DNA of 64,000 nucleotides from Dyadobacter pollutisoli (GTDB lineage Bacteria > Bacteroidota > Bacteroidia > Cytophagales > Spirosomataceae). The notes beneath the pieces are model-generated. The model searched no databases, was not told the origin of the DNA, and was given only the letters and a program-made list of their open reading frames with translations. This document shows, in pieces, positions 17,105-26,533 of this stretch. Location: contig NZ_CP112998.1 in the NCBI RefSeq assembly GCF_026625565.1, forward strand, positions 808,501 through 872,500. The letters are read 5' to 3'. Position numbers and translations under genes: made by a program. The number at the start of each line of letters is the position of its first letter. Positions within the stretch are counted from its first letter, which is position 1.

Positions 17105-19498
17105 ATGTTTAAACTCAATACTTTCCTCAGATCGATTATCGTATTCTGCGTATCAGTCTTCTTTCATAGCCAGGTTTTATCCCAGGAATTAAAAACATTG
17201 ACCGGCAGCATTGTTGCAGAGGACGGAAGTGCGGCAACGGGTGCCAGCGTCCGGCTGGCGGGCAGCAATCTGGCCGCGATTGCCGACGGAGAAGGCCATT
17301 TCTCCATTTCAAATATTGATCCCGGCACCTATACATTGATCGCCAGCATGGTGGGGTACAAAACCTTTTCACAAAAACTGGTCATCGAAGCAGGAGTGGA
17401 AAACAATATACGTATAGTGCTGACCGGTGATTCGCAAACTCTGCAGACCGTAGAAATAACCGGTCGGCGGAACAGTGGCTACAAATCGGATTATTCCTTT
17501 GCAGCAACCAAGACGGCGATACCTGTAACCGAAATTCCCAGCACGGTTTCTACCATTACCCAGCAGCTGATCAGGGACCGGCAGGCGGTGCGGTTTGATG
17601 ATGTGGCCCGCAATACCAATGTGCGCGTGACCAACAATGGCCGGTCGGTGGTGATACGTGGTTTTGTGAGTACCACCCGTCTGATCAACGGCTTGCGTAC
17701 TCTGAACGAGAATTACCGGTTCCCGTCGATTTCACCGGTGGTGGAAAGTTACGAGGTAGTGAAAGGCCCGTCGTCGTCCATGTTCGGGAACATGAGTCCG
17801 GGCGGTGTCGTAAACCTGGTGACCAAAAAGCCTCTGGCTGAGAAAAAACAGTCTTTATCATTCAGCACGGGCAGTTTTAATACCGTAAGGGGGGATATGG
17901 ACTTTACAGGAAAAGTGACCGACGACGGTAAGGTATTATATCGTTTAAATGCTTTTGGCCAGTTGAGCGATACCTGGTACCAGAACATGAAAGACAATGC
18001 GGTGGCCGTTGCACCTTCGTTTTCTTTCCTGCCGACCGATGGAACGCGCTTCAATGTCGACCTGAACTATACCCAGCTGACAACGATGGAGAATGACGGC
18101 CTTTTTCCTTTCAAAGGCAAATCCATTGACGAAACCCCGATCGGTTTTACGGTATTGCAAGCGGGTGACAGGAATAAAACGACGACTACTTCGATCAACC
18201 TTTCGGCAAGCCAGCGGATCAGCCAAAACATCAGTTTCAATGTCTCGTATCTGAAAGATTTCCTGGTTTGGGATGATAAAAGACATGCGGCCAATGTCTA
18301 TCTGCGCGACGCTGCCTGGTCGCATGGCGATAGCAGTGTGAGCGTAGCTTATTCGGAGTGGAATACGAAAATGGATTCGGATAACATCACCGGGTATTTT
18401 TCAGCAGATTTTAATACCGGAAAAATCGGGCATAAGGCGCTTTTGGGTTACGACTACAATGCCTCCCTCTTCAATTGGGGCACTTACCGGTACTCCACGA
18501 CGGATATTGGCAGTGTTAACGTGTATGATCCTGCGAAAAGCAGCACGCTCGACGGCGCAATGTATTCCCTCGGTGTGTTCAATTATGACAGGGTCAACAA
18601 AACAAAGGACTATGCTAGCGGGATTTATTTCCAGGACCAAGTCAGCGTGATGGAGCGGCTCAAAGTGATGCTGGGGCTGCGTTACGAATCATATACATTC
18701 AGGCTGGCCTACCAGGCCCCGACCGAGAATGAGGTCTCGCAAAAAGCATGGTTGCCCAAAGTGGGTATTACCTACAGCCTGCGCAGCAATACGCATGTAT
18801 ATGGTTCCTATATCACAGGTTTTCAGCCGGTTTCGTCGGGCTCGCTGGTTTTTGGTACCGTAGAAGGCGGGGGCGAGCTGAAACCGGAATACAGCAACCA
18901 GTTTGAACTGGGGGTGAAACAGGAATTATTCAATAAAAACCTGCTGCTTACCGTTGCGGCCTACCAGATCAAGAAGATTAACGTCACGCAGCTTACCAAT
19001 CCCAGCGTAATCGATGCAAACGACAGGATATGGAGGCAGCTCGGCGAAGTGACCTCCAAAGGTTTTGAGGTAGAGGCCAACGGGCAGATCAGCAGGTCAT
19101 TTTCTGTCAATGCAGCTTATAACTACAACGACGCCAAAATCACCGAGGATTTGGTCGAAACAAACATCGGTCTGAAACAGGGGCTTGCCCCGGCCCACCA
19201 GGGAAATATCTGGGCAAAATATGAGGCTTCCGGAAATGGAGTTTTGAATGGTGTGGGTTTGGGCGCCGGTATGAGCTTTTCATCCAAAACGCCGATGCTG
19301 CAGGCGCCAACGCTCACTACGCCGGGTTACAGTGTGATCGATGCGGCCATTTCGTATAAGATCAACCGCGTGATGCTTAACCTGAACATCAACAATATCG
19401 CCAATAAGCGCTACTATACCGGCGCGGTGCGTGCCACGGAAAGGTTCTATACGGGGGCGCCTCGCAATATCATGTTCAGGATCGGTTATTCGCTTTAA
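17105..19498 (+). CDS. TonB-dependent siderophore receptor
   Basis: This 797-residue protein has a signal peptide (cleavage near VLSQ). A CarboxypepD-like domain follows at about 30-110 ('GEGHFSISNIDPGTYTLIAS'), then a plug at about 120-240 with 'SVVIRGFVSTTRLINGLRT' and 'VVKGPSSSMFGNMSPGGVVN', which is the siderophore-receptor plug signature. The barrel ends at 'FRIGYSL'. It imports a ferric siderophore using TonB. It starts 39 bp after the anti-sigma gene. It lacks the N-terminal STN domain that normally signals to FecR, although an anti-sigma gene is adjacent. It is followed by its own PepSY and DUF4374 genes. Confidence 0.92.
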   Translation: MFKLNTFLRSIIVFCVSVFFHSQVLSQELKTLTGSIVAEDGSAATGASVRLAGSNLAAIADGEGHFSISNIDPGTYTLIASMVGYKTFSQKLVIEAGVENNIRIVLTGDSQTLQTVEITGRRNSGYKSDYSFAATKTAIPVTEIPSTVSTITQQLIRDRQAVRFDDVARNTNVRVTNNGRSVVIRGFVSTTRLINGLRTLNENYRFPSISPVVESYEVVKGPSSSMFGNMSPGGVVNLVTKKPLAEKKQSLSFSTGSFNTVRGDMDFTGKVTDDGKVLYRLNAFGQLSDTWYQNMKDNAVAVAPSFSFLPTDGTRFNVDLNYTQLTTMENDGLFPFKGKSIDETPIGFTVLQAGDRNKTTTTSINLSASQRISQNISFNVSYLKDFLVWDDKRHAANVYLRDAAWSHGDSSVSVAYSEWNTKMDSDNITGYFSADFNTGKIGHKALLGYDYNASLFNWGTYRYSTTDIGSVNVYDPAKSSTLDGAMYSLGVFNYDRVNKTKDYASGIYFQDQVSVMERLKVMLGLRYESYTFRLAYQAPTENEVSQKAWLPKVGITYSLRSNTHVYGSYITGFQPVSSGSLVFGTVEGGGELKPEYSNQFELGVKQELFNKNLLLTVAAYQIKKINVTQLTNPSVIDANDRIWRQLGEVTSKGFEVEANGQISRSFSVNAAYNYNDAKITEDLVETNIGLKQGLAPAHQGNIWAKYEASGNGVLNGVGLGAGMSFSSKTPMLQAPTLTTPGYSVIDAAISYKINRVMLNLNINNIANKRYYTGAVRATERFYTGAPRNIMFRIGYSL

Positions 19499-19636
19499 CC
19501 GGATCATAACCCGGCGGGAGGTCCGCCGGCAACTTTTAACTTTTCGGGTCAGCCATTGTCCTGCGCTGTTTGATGCGGTGCGGGGCAATTTGTTTCTAAA
19601 AAGTGCCCATATAGCCGCCATGAATTGTGTTACACC

Positions 19637-20797
19637 ATGATGTCATTTAAAAAAGTAACGGGCAAAATACACCTGTGGCTGGGTCTCGCTTCCGGACTTG
19701 TTGTTTTTATTGTCGGACTCACCGGGGCGATATTGGTGTTCGAGGAAGAAATCAGCGGGTTTTTTAATTACGGTGTTTTTCGGAAAGTAGAGAAAACAGG
19801 CCATCCTTTTGCCCTCCCTTCCAACATTTTCGCTGTGGCTGATTCGGCCCTGCAAAATAAAAAGATCGCCAGGACCTACTACACTGTTTACACCACAGGT
19901 GACAGGGTCAATGCTTTATGGGCGTTGGATTCGACACGCCAATACCATGCCGTTTTGCAAAATCCGTACACCGGAAAGATAGTGAGCGGCTTCGATTACA
20001 AAAATGCTTTTTTTACGATCATCCTGTACATTCATATCACACTGGCTATCGGAGAAGTAGGGACCATGATCATCAGCTATGCAACCCTGGTTTTCGTCAT
20101 ACTCATGATTACGGGGATCATACTTTGGAAACCGGCCAGCAGCAAAGGCTATAAGCAACGTTTCACCATCAAATGGAACGCCAAAGGAAAGCGGCTGAAC
20201 TATGATCTCCACAATGTATTGGGGTTTTACATGGCCTGGGTTGCGATTTTTATTGCACTGACCGGGCTGGTGTGGTCATTTGAATGGATGAACAATTCGG
20301 TGCAGTGGGTAGCTAACGGCGGTAAGGCGATACCTCTGAAAAGAGAGCGGCTGGCGTCCGATACTGCTGCGATCTCTTCTGGTGCAAACCATTTTCTGAC
20401 AGTGGCCGACAGTTTGTTCATTCATTTTGCCAAAAATCCTGACAAAACGAGAGCTATCCGGGTTTACAAGCCCAACTCGGCATCCGATGCGCTCCATTTT
20501 ACCATTGAAACCGATAAGGGATCGAACTACGCCCGGGCCGACGACTATTTTTACGATCAGTATAGCGGTAAGCTTTTGAGCATGCAGCCATTTGCAAATC
20601 TGGACAATGGCCAGAAAGTCAGGCGGATGAATTACTATATTCACGTGGGCAGCATTGGTGGGCTGACCGGGAAGTTACTGGCTTTTTTCGCCAGCCTGAT
20701 TGCAGCCTCCCTACCCATCACAGGTTTTATTGTGTGGCGTGGCCGAAGGAAAACAAAACCAGGGTTAAAGCGAACAGCGAAAAACTTAATGAAGTAG
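19637..20797 (+). CDS. PepSY-associated transmembrane protein
   Basis: The best start is ATG 19637 (or 19640), giving MMSFKKVTGKIHLWLG, the typical beginning of PepSY-TM proteins; an alternative start 12 bp earlier is less convincing. The 386-residue protein has four membrane segments: 'LASGLVVFIVGLTGAILVF', 'YATLVFVILMITGIILW', 'YMAWVAIFIALTGLVW' and 'LIAASLPITGFIVW'. PepSY-like loops lie between them. The conserved 'H' of the first helix (KIHLWLG) and 'LHNVLGFY' match the family. It probably helps iron handling in the inner membrane. It lies 138 bp after the siderophore receptor and belongs to the second iron module. Confidence 0.88.
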   Translation: MMSFKKVTGKIHLWLGLASGLVVFIVGLTGAILVFEEEISGFFNYGVFRKVEKTGHPFALPSNIFAVADSALQNKKIARTYYTVYTTGDRVNALWALDSTRQYHAVLQNPYTGKIVSGFDYKNAFFTIILYIHITLAIGEVGTMIISYATLVFVILMITGIILWKPASSKGYKQRFTIKWNAKGKRLNYDLHNVLGFYMAWVAIFIALTGLVWSFEWMNNSVQWVANGGKAIPLKRERLASDTAAISSGANHFLTVADSLFIHFAKNPDKTRAIRVYKPNSASDALHFTIETDKGSNYARADDYFYDQYSGKLLSMQPFANLDNGQKVRRMNYYIHVGSIGGLTGKLLAFFASLIAASLPITGFIVWRGRRKTKPGLKRTAKNLMK

Positions 20798-20857
20798 GGT
20801 TTTCTGTTTAGATTTTTCAATTGCGTATTTTGCAGGTGCAATCCTTAACCACCCTTA

Positions 20858-22087
20858 ATGAATAAGTACAATCTGAAATTCTGGCTGATGCTGGCGATCG
20901 GTATGTTTTCCTGTGGCAAAAAACGGGATCACGATGACGAGGCCAAAACAGCCGCCTACTATTCATTGGGCATCAATACGGGCGGGGTCAGTTATTCATT
21001 GCCTGCCGATAATCTCGAAGCAGGTACTATTCAGGCGGAAGGGAATGGAACCCGGCTTGAGGCGACCAGTTTGATCACATCAGGGAAATACATCTACTTT
21101 TTCAGCAGGTCAAAGAAAACATTTTACCAGTACGAACTCAACACCGACGGTACCATCACCCAAACGGCCGCCCTGGCGGTTGGTAACTATGTTTCGGATT
21201 GGGCTTATTCCCAAAACCTGGTCGATGAGAACACGATACTGGTGATGGACCCGGTTAAATGGGGCGAGCCGGAAATAAAATGGTTTACGATCCGCATTCC
21301 TAACTTTACCATCTCGGGCAGCGGGAGTTTTAATCTGCCTTCCAAGGAACGCTCGCCGGGAGTCAACTGGAAATCCAATGTGGGCAGCGGGAGGTTGCAT
21401 GGCGACAAGTTTATCATGGGTACCGTTTACTACGATTTCGCGGGCCATTTTGCTGCTGGGTCGCATGTAGTGACTTTCGATTTTCCCGGCATGAAAAACC
21501 CGACGCTGGTTTCCACAAATCTCACTTCCGCCGAACTTGGAATATACGCTACCAATGGATTCGTAACTGCCGAAAATGGCGATTTGTATATCGCAGCGTG
21601 CCGGGGCGCATTATGGGGCAGCAGGACGGATGGTCACATATACGGAGGAATTCTTCGGATTAAGAAAGGAGAGACCCAATTTGACGAAAGCTATTTTTTC
21701 GATCTTGCCAAAACGACGGGCTCACCGGTCAACATTCTTCAGCTGGATTATCTGGGCGGCACCTCGGCAATGGCCATTTTGTTTGATGATACCAGGATAA
21801 AAGGGTGGGGCGATGTGGCTAACGATCATTATTTTTTCGCGAAAGTGGACCTGCAAGCTCAAAGGGTGACCAGGTACAATATCCCCAATTCCGATGCGCA
21901 CAGTGCCAAAAGGCCGCTGATCGAACATGGTAAGTACATTACGTTCCTGAAAAGTGCCGCCTACAAAACCACGAACCTGTTGGAGATCGATCTGAAAGGC
22001 GGCCCCGATGCATACAAAAAAGGAGCCTTGATCACCGGGAAAAATGTGAAAGGGTACTCGGTCGTCAAACATCCGGCAGCTGATTAG
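20858..22087 (+). CDS. DUF4374-like lipoprotein (second copy)
   Basis: The lipobox FSC puts the lipidated Cys at residue 19. The 409-residue protein resembles the paralogue at 14100 in architecture: the same N-terminal 'LITSGKYIYFFSRSKKTFYQ' style of strand pairs, and a C-terminal 'KYITFLKSAAYKTTNLLEID'. It is likely a propeller-like surface or periplasmic protein. It follows the PepSY gene by 60 bp and closes the second iron module. No reaction can be assigned. Confidence 0.78.
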   Translation: MNKYNLKFWLMLAIGMFSCGKKRDHDDEAKTAAYYSLGINTGGVSYSLPADNLEAGTIQAEGNGTRLEATSLITSGKYIYFFSRSKKTFYQYELNTDGTITQTAALAVGNYVSDWAYSQNLVDENTILVMDPVKWGEPEIKWFTIRIPNFTISGSGSFNLPSKERSPGVNWKSNVGSGRLHGDKFIMGTVYYDFAGHFAAGSHVVTFDFPGMKNPTLVSTNLTSAELGIYATNGFVTAENGDLYIAACRGALWGSRTDGHIYGGILRIKKGETQFDESYFFDLAKTTGSPVNILQLDYLGGTSAMAILFDDTRIKGWGDVANDHYFFAKVDLQAQRVTRYNIPNSDAHSAKRPLIEHGKYITFLKSAAYKTTNLLEIDLKGGPDAYKKGALITGKNVKGYSVVKHPAAD

Positions 22088-22243
22088 TACCGAAAACTTG
22101 GGCTATTGGGGCTTTATCTTCATTTCCATGGCCTATCTGTCAAAAGGAAGTTGTTTTTAGTCCCAAGTTAAAATTGCACTTGCATGATATGATAATTCAC
22201 TTGGATGCACTCATGAGTTTCCTTTAACCTTCGTACACCTTAT

Positions 22244-22790
22244 TTATATTCCAGGATAAGGAGCGCCATCCTGATTTCTGGAACAGCGATGCCAGCTGGT
22301 CACCGTAACTAATGCGTAGCCAAATTGGTCAACCTCAGAATCGTTCAGGTTTAAACTGAAAGTGACGAAGAGCCCAACTTCACCGGAATTTCCAATTATG
22401 AAAAAACAACTCATTACAAAATAGTTTACGATAAATGGGTTGCGCCTGAGCCGTATACTATTGCCCCAATGATTCATCCTTTTGTCCGCCAGTGTTACTG
22501 GAACCAAAAGCGCACTGAGCCCTACAGATATCTGGTCGCCCCTTCAACCGCCTCAATGGCATTAAAGAAACTGTGGGTGATCCAGAATTGCAGAAGGCCT
22601 GTAATATAAATGCTGTATTTGCTCACCACCCATACCAAGGCTAAGCATGCAAGTACTTTTACCAGCAGAATATACTTGTAGTCCAGTATGGATATTCCGG
22701 AGCCCCATATCTCCGAAATAGGCACCGGAGAGGAAACTGTTGGGATAACGCGGTTGCTGAAAGTTTTTCAAGACATTAAAGGCAGAATGT
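22244..22790 (-). pseudogene. Decayed HTTM/SdpB-like membrane protein
   Basis: Read on the minus strand, 22520-22725 encodes hydrophobic 'YILLVKVLACLALVWVVSKY' and 'LLQFWITHSFFNAIEAVEG'. After one missing G near 22519 the frame resumes as 'DQISVGLSALLVPVTLADKR' and NHW. A 'GGDQ...LL.P....D.R.NHW' block of this kind is, from recall, typical of the HTTM/SdpB-like family in Bacteroidota. Further downstream the similarity fades into pieces such as 'EVDQFGYALVTVTSW', implying more frameshifts. No good start is visible. The identification comes from remembered family motifs and needs a profile search. Confidence 0.5.
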
Positions 22791-22816
22791 GTCTACCAAA
22801 ACAAGTTTATAAATAA

Positions 22817-22942
22817 GCAGCAATAATAGTTTTTGAATATATTGAAATTTGGTATAATAGAAAAAGGCTGCATTCTGCTCTGGGATATGTGTCGCCCGAA
22901 GAATTTGAAGGAATGTTAAACAAACCCAAGATCGCGGCTTAA
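22817..22942 (+). pseudogene. 3' end of an IS3-family transposase (OrfB)
   Basis: The frame encodes 'FEYIEIWYNRKRLHSALGY' and 'SPEEFEGMLNKPKIAA' followed by TAA at 22940-22942. The 'Y.....N..R.H..LGY.SP..F' ending is the C-terminal signature of IS3-type DDE transposases. The upstream part is missing: a stop lies at 22814. Its end abuts the truncated beta-lactamase-like gene on the other strand. Confidence 0.85.
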
Positions 22943-23620
22943 CCTATTGTCCTCTTTACTGTTGCAATTCCACCAGTCGAGCTCATTCCCAGAGGCTTAA
23001 AGATTATCGAGTCGGCCAGCTCGGAAAGAGCGCGCTTGAACTTATTTTCCAGCGCATGCCTTAAATACTCAAATCCCTCGCCTGAATATTGGTGCTTTGT
23101 GCCGGGTTCGAATTGAAATGCAAGCTTTTTCCCGGGAAGTTCACTACGCCAATTGGGGAACCCGGCCTGGTGGGTGAGTATGTGCCGGGTCGTGAGCTGT
23201 TTGCTTCGGGCGTCTTCCACTACGTCCCTATCTGTAAAATAACGCGCTACCGGTGCATCCAGCTGCCAACTACCTGAATTGACAAGAGTTAGCGTGACCA
23301 TCGCAGTGATGGTTTTCGTGACGGAGGCAACGTTAAAAACAGCGTTGGCGGGTCCCGGCTGGCCGGGTTGCAGCTCACCAAATACGCTGATTTCAGCAGG
23401 CTGTCCGCCCTGGAGGTAGCCAAATCGCCAAACATGGAATTCGTTTGCTTCTCAGTATGGTAGCCACTGCAAGGGAGTCCTTCATATCTGGGAAGATGCT
23501 GGTGGGCTGTTGAGCGACTGCCAGGCTTCCGGTCAAAAGAAGAGAGATCAGAAGCAAGGATGAAATTGGGCGAGCTGTTGTCTGCAGGGCCTGAATGACT
23601 TCGAGTTTTTTTAGGTTCAT
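22943..23620 (-). pseudogene. Serine hydrolase / class C beta-lactamase-like protein, frameshifted and truncated
   Basis: ATG 23620 starts a protein with a signal peptide ('SSLLLISLLLTGSLAVAQ'). Near 23420 an extra T shifts the frame. The rest then reads 'YLQGGQPAEISVFGELQP', 'VFNVASVTKTITAMV' (the S-x-x-K active-site motif, SVTK), 'ILTHQAGFPNW' and 'YSGEGFEYL' (the Y-x-G/N region), all classical class C beta-lactamase/esterase landmarks. The coding similarity ends at about 22975 next to the IS3 remnant, so roughly 200 C-terminal residues, including the third motif, are missing. The two lesions make it non-functional. Confidence 0.82.
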
Positions 23621-23898
23621 ACGATGGCTAATAAATTGGTTGTCGAAACCGATGTACCTGTTAGACCAAGATTGCGCTGGCCTGGTTACAAATTTCACGG
23701 AAAGATGCTCCTGCAATTGTTGCATAACGAGCGTACAGGATTGACAGCGCGCTCAGCGCGCCCCGACGGCAATGAGCGTTATGCCTAATCCATCGACCAG
23801 AGAACCCAACCATTAGTTTTGACGGCATCCACCAGGTCGATGAGCTTTCCGATAGCAAAGCGAGATTTATTTTCTTAGCTGCCGGGCCGATTTTAAAA

Positions 23899-26145
23899 TC
23901 ATGGATTGCTCGTGCCCGCAGTGACCAATTCCACCAGTAAGTCTTTGACCTGGCTTTGCTTTTTAATATGGTAACGGGCCGCGGAGATTGCGTCCCCGAC
24001 TTTGATCGTATAGGCAGATTCGGGCAGCATTGTAAACATATCTTCATCTGTGGTGTCATCTCCGATGGCAAGGACAAAATCATAGTCTCTGTTTTCCAGC
24101 AAGCTTCTGGCCGCGGTACCCTTATTATAGGCTGTCTTTTTAACTTCCAATACCTTATTTCCATCTACAACCTGCAGATTAAGCTCAGGCTGCAGGAAAT
24201 CCCTTAGCTGCCAGAGCAGTTCCTGCGCTCTTCGGGTCGCATAGAGCTCATCGTCTGCGTTACGGTAATGCCAGGCCAGTGACGTTTCTTTGTCCTCGAC
24301 AAAAGCCCCCGGGCATCTTTGCGCGTAAGTCTTTAAGATTGGCCGTATGGACTCTTTCCAGTTTTCCTGGTAGCTCTCATGAAGCACCCACGCCAGATCC
24401 TCCCTTTTTTTTACCATGGCACCATGCTCGGCAATCATGTCCAGCTGTAGTCCCTTAAATTGGGTCTCCAGAAAATGACGGTCGCGGCCGCTGACGATGA
24501 CCGCAGTATCGCGACCGGCTATTTGTTGGATCAAGGCCCGGATATCAGCAGGCATGAAGGCACTTTCCGGATCGGGCGCGATTGGCGCCAGCGTACCGTC
24601 ATAGTCAAAGAACAAGATCCGGTTTGTCGCATTGTTGTAGGCCGTACGGATCAATTCTATCGACGTAGTATTAAGATAGGTCTGGTTAAGCCTGGTCTGT
24701 TCCATTTCAAGCATGGTCATCTGTGTGAAAAAATCAACTGCCCAGGCAAAAACGTCATATTCCCTGATCCGCTCCCGCATCAGGGTCATCCGCTTGATCT
24801 GTTCTTCTTCTGGCATATCCAGGGCGGCACTAATGGCATTTGCGACATTGTGAAGATCCAAAGGATTAATAATCAGTGCTTCTCCGAGCTCCGCTGCCGC
24901 ACCCGCCATCTCGCTCAGGATCAATACGCCCTTTCCATCAGCCCTGCTGGCCACATACTCCTTACTGACCAGGTTCATGCCGTCCCTTACAGGGGTAACC
25001 AGGGCGACGTCGCTGGTGGTATACATCCCAAGAAGTTCAGCGAATGTCATTGACCTGTATTGGTAGATCACCGGCTGCCAGCCCAGACTGCCAAATTCAG
25101 AATTGATCATACCGACGGTCTGGTCGATCTCGAATTTCATCTGCTGGTACTGTTGGATGGTGTCACGGGAGGGCACCACGACCATAACCAGCGAGACCCG
25201 TTCATGCCATGCCGGGCAACGGGTCAGAAATTCACGGAAGCCGCGTAGCCGGTGTATGATCCCTTTGGAATAGTCCAGCCGGTCAACCGAAAATATAATT
25301 TTTAAGGGGAGTGACTTTCTGATCTCATTTCTCTTGGAAACGGTTTCAGGATCAGAATAAGCATTGGAAAACATTTCAAAGTCAATGCTGATGGGAAAGG
25401 AATCGACCTTTACCATCCGGTCATCCATATGGATATAATGTAGTTTGTTGTTGTGGCCCGATACCAGCCAGGCGGTCTTCAAAAAATATTCCACGTAGTC
25501 ATTGGTATGAAAACCGATCAGGTCGGCGCCCAGGATACCATCGACGACAGCTTTCCGCCACACGACCGGCAGCAGCCGGAACAGCTCAAAGGAAGGGAAA
25601 GGAATATGAAAAAAGAACCCGATTTTTTGCTGGGGGAACCGTTCCCTTATCATCGCCGGCAACAGCATAAGCTGATAATCATGAACCCATACCACATCGC
25701 CGGGCCGGATCACCTCCGCCACCCTGGCAAAGAAAAAATCGTGGGCCAATTGGTAGGCTTCAAAATACTCGTCTTTAAAACGCGCCAGGGATGGAAAGTA
25801 ATGGCACAGTGGCCAGATCAGGTTGTTGCAGAACCCTTCATAGTAATTTTCATGGAGCTGCTCGTCAATAACTACCGGATGTGCTATAAATTCGTCCGTT
25901 TCCAGAATGGATTGGTCCGCCAGCGGAAATGAAGTGTCGGTAGCCCCGATCCAGTGAACTTTTTCCCCGGGGTCAAAGTAGGCGTAATGCGCATTTCGGG
26001 CCAATGATAATACTGCTGAAACCAGCCCTCCGGAGTTTTGCACGATAGCTAGGGAATCGTCATCCCGCCTGACAACCTTGAAAGGCAGCCGGTAAGCAAC
26101 AATTATGAGTCTTCCTGGGGATATATTAGGTAAAATATCGTTCAT
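23899..26145 (-). CDS. otsAB: Bifunctional trehalose-6-phosphate synthase / trehalose-6-phosphate phosphatase
   Basis: The start is ATG 26145 (MNDILPNISPGRLIIVAYRL); an open frame extends 49 codons upstream but the added residues look non-coding. The N-terminal ~470 residues are a GT20 synthase that joins glucose from UDP-glucose to glucose-6-phosphate. Visible are 'WVHDYQLMLLPAMIRERFP', 'GADLIGFHTNDYVEYFL', 'VDRLDYSKGI' and 'LVTPVRDGMNLVSKEYV'. From about residue 505 an HAD phosphatase removes the phosphate: 'FFDYDGTLAPIAPDP' with the nucleophile Asp, 'VIVSGRDRHFL' and 'AIGDDTTDEDMF'. Trehalose protects against osmotic and desiccation stress. At 749 residues it is the normal fused length. 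It is intact while almost every neighbouring gene in this 7-kb region is broken. Confidence 0.96.
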   Translation of the reverse strand: MNDILPNISPGRLIIVAYRLPFKVVRRDDDSLAIVQNSGGLVSAVLSLARNAHYAYFDPGEKVHWIGATDTSFPLADQSILETDEFIAHPVVIDEQLHENYYEGFCNNLIWPLCHYFPSLARFKDEYFEAYQLAHDFFFARVAEVIRPGDVVWVHDYQLMLLPAMIRERFPQQKIGFFFHIPFPSFELFRLLPVVWRKAVVDGILGADLIGFHTNDYVEYFLKTAWLVSGHNNKLHYIHMDDRMVKVDSFPISIDFEMFSNAYSDPETVSKRNEIRKSLPLKIIFSVDRLDYSKGIIHRLRGFREFLTRCPAWHERVSLVMVVVPSRDTIQQYQQMKFEIDQTVGMINSEFGSLGWQPVIYQYRSMTFAELLGMYTTSDVALVTPVRDGMNLVSKEYVASRADGKGVLILSEMAGAAAELGEALIINPLDLHNVANAISAALDMPEEEQIKRMTLMRERIREYDVFAWAVDFFTQMTMLEMEQTRLNQTYLNTTSIELIRTAYNNATNRILFFDYDGTLAPIAPDPESAFMPADIRALIQQIAGRDTAVIVSGRDRHFLETQFKGLQLDMIAEHGAMVKKREDLAWVLHESYQENWKESIRPILKTYAQRCPGAFVEDKETSLAWHYRNADDELYATRRAQELLWQLRDFLQPELNLQVVDGNKVLEVKKTAYNKGTAARSLLENRDYDFVLAIGDDTTDEDMFTMLPESAYTIKVGDAISAARYHIKKQSQVKDLLVELVTAGTSNP

Positions 26146-26533
26146 ATCTGGCAGGCCATTCAGAAATGAATGGCCAATTGGTGAAGACCGCTGCCGGCTG
26201 AGGGTCTGGGCAGGATCTGGAATCGGCCGAATGGAGCATGGCGGCAGTGTTCTGCCGCTCATTCGGCTGGTGTCAGAGCTAATATAGCACATTTCTCGCA
26301 GACCATGTCACTTTTATGCTCAAAAAGGCAATTAAAAAATGACGCCGGAAGTGGCTTTTTTGCCGAAAAACGGACTACACACCATGTACATCCAGGTTCC
26401 TCGTCGCATAAATTATACTTTGGCAAGGATTGAAATGTCGTTCCAACGTTGGTAAAGGACATTGAAAGCTATCCCTTTTGATTGCTTTAATTGAAGATAA
26501 CCTTAGCGCTGATGTGTCGTCTTAGGCCGTACA

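Noticed and set aside
24460..25053. Open frame of 197 codons on the plus strand
   Set aside because: It is antisense inside the trehalose synthase/phosphatase gene.
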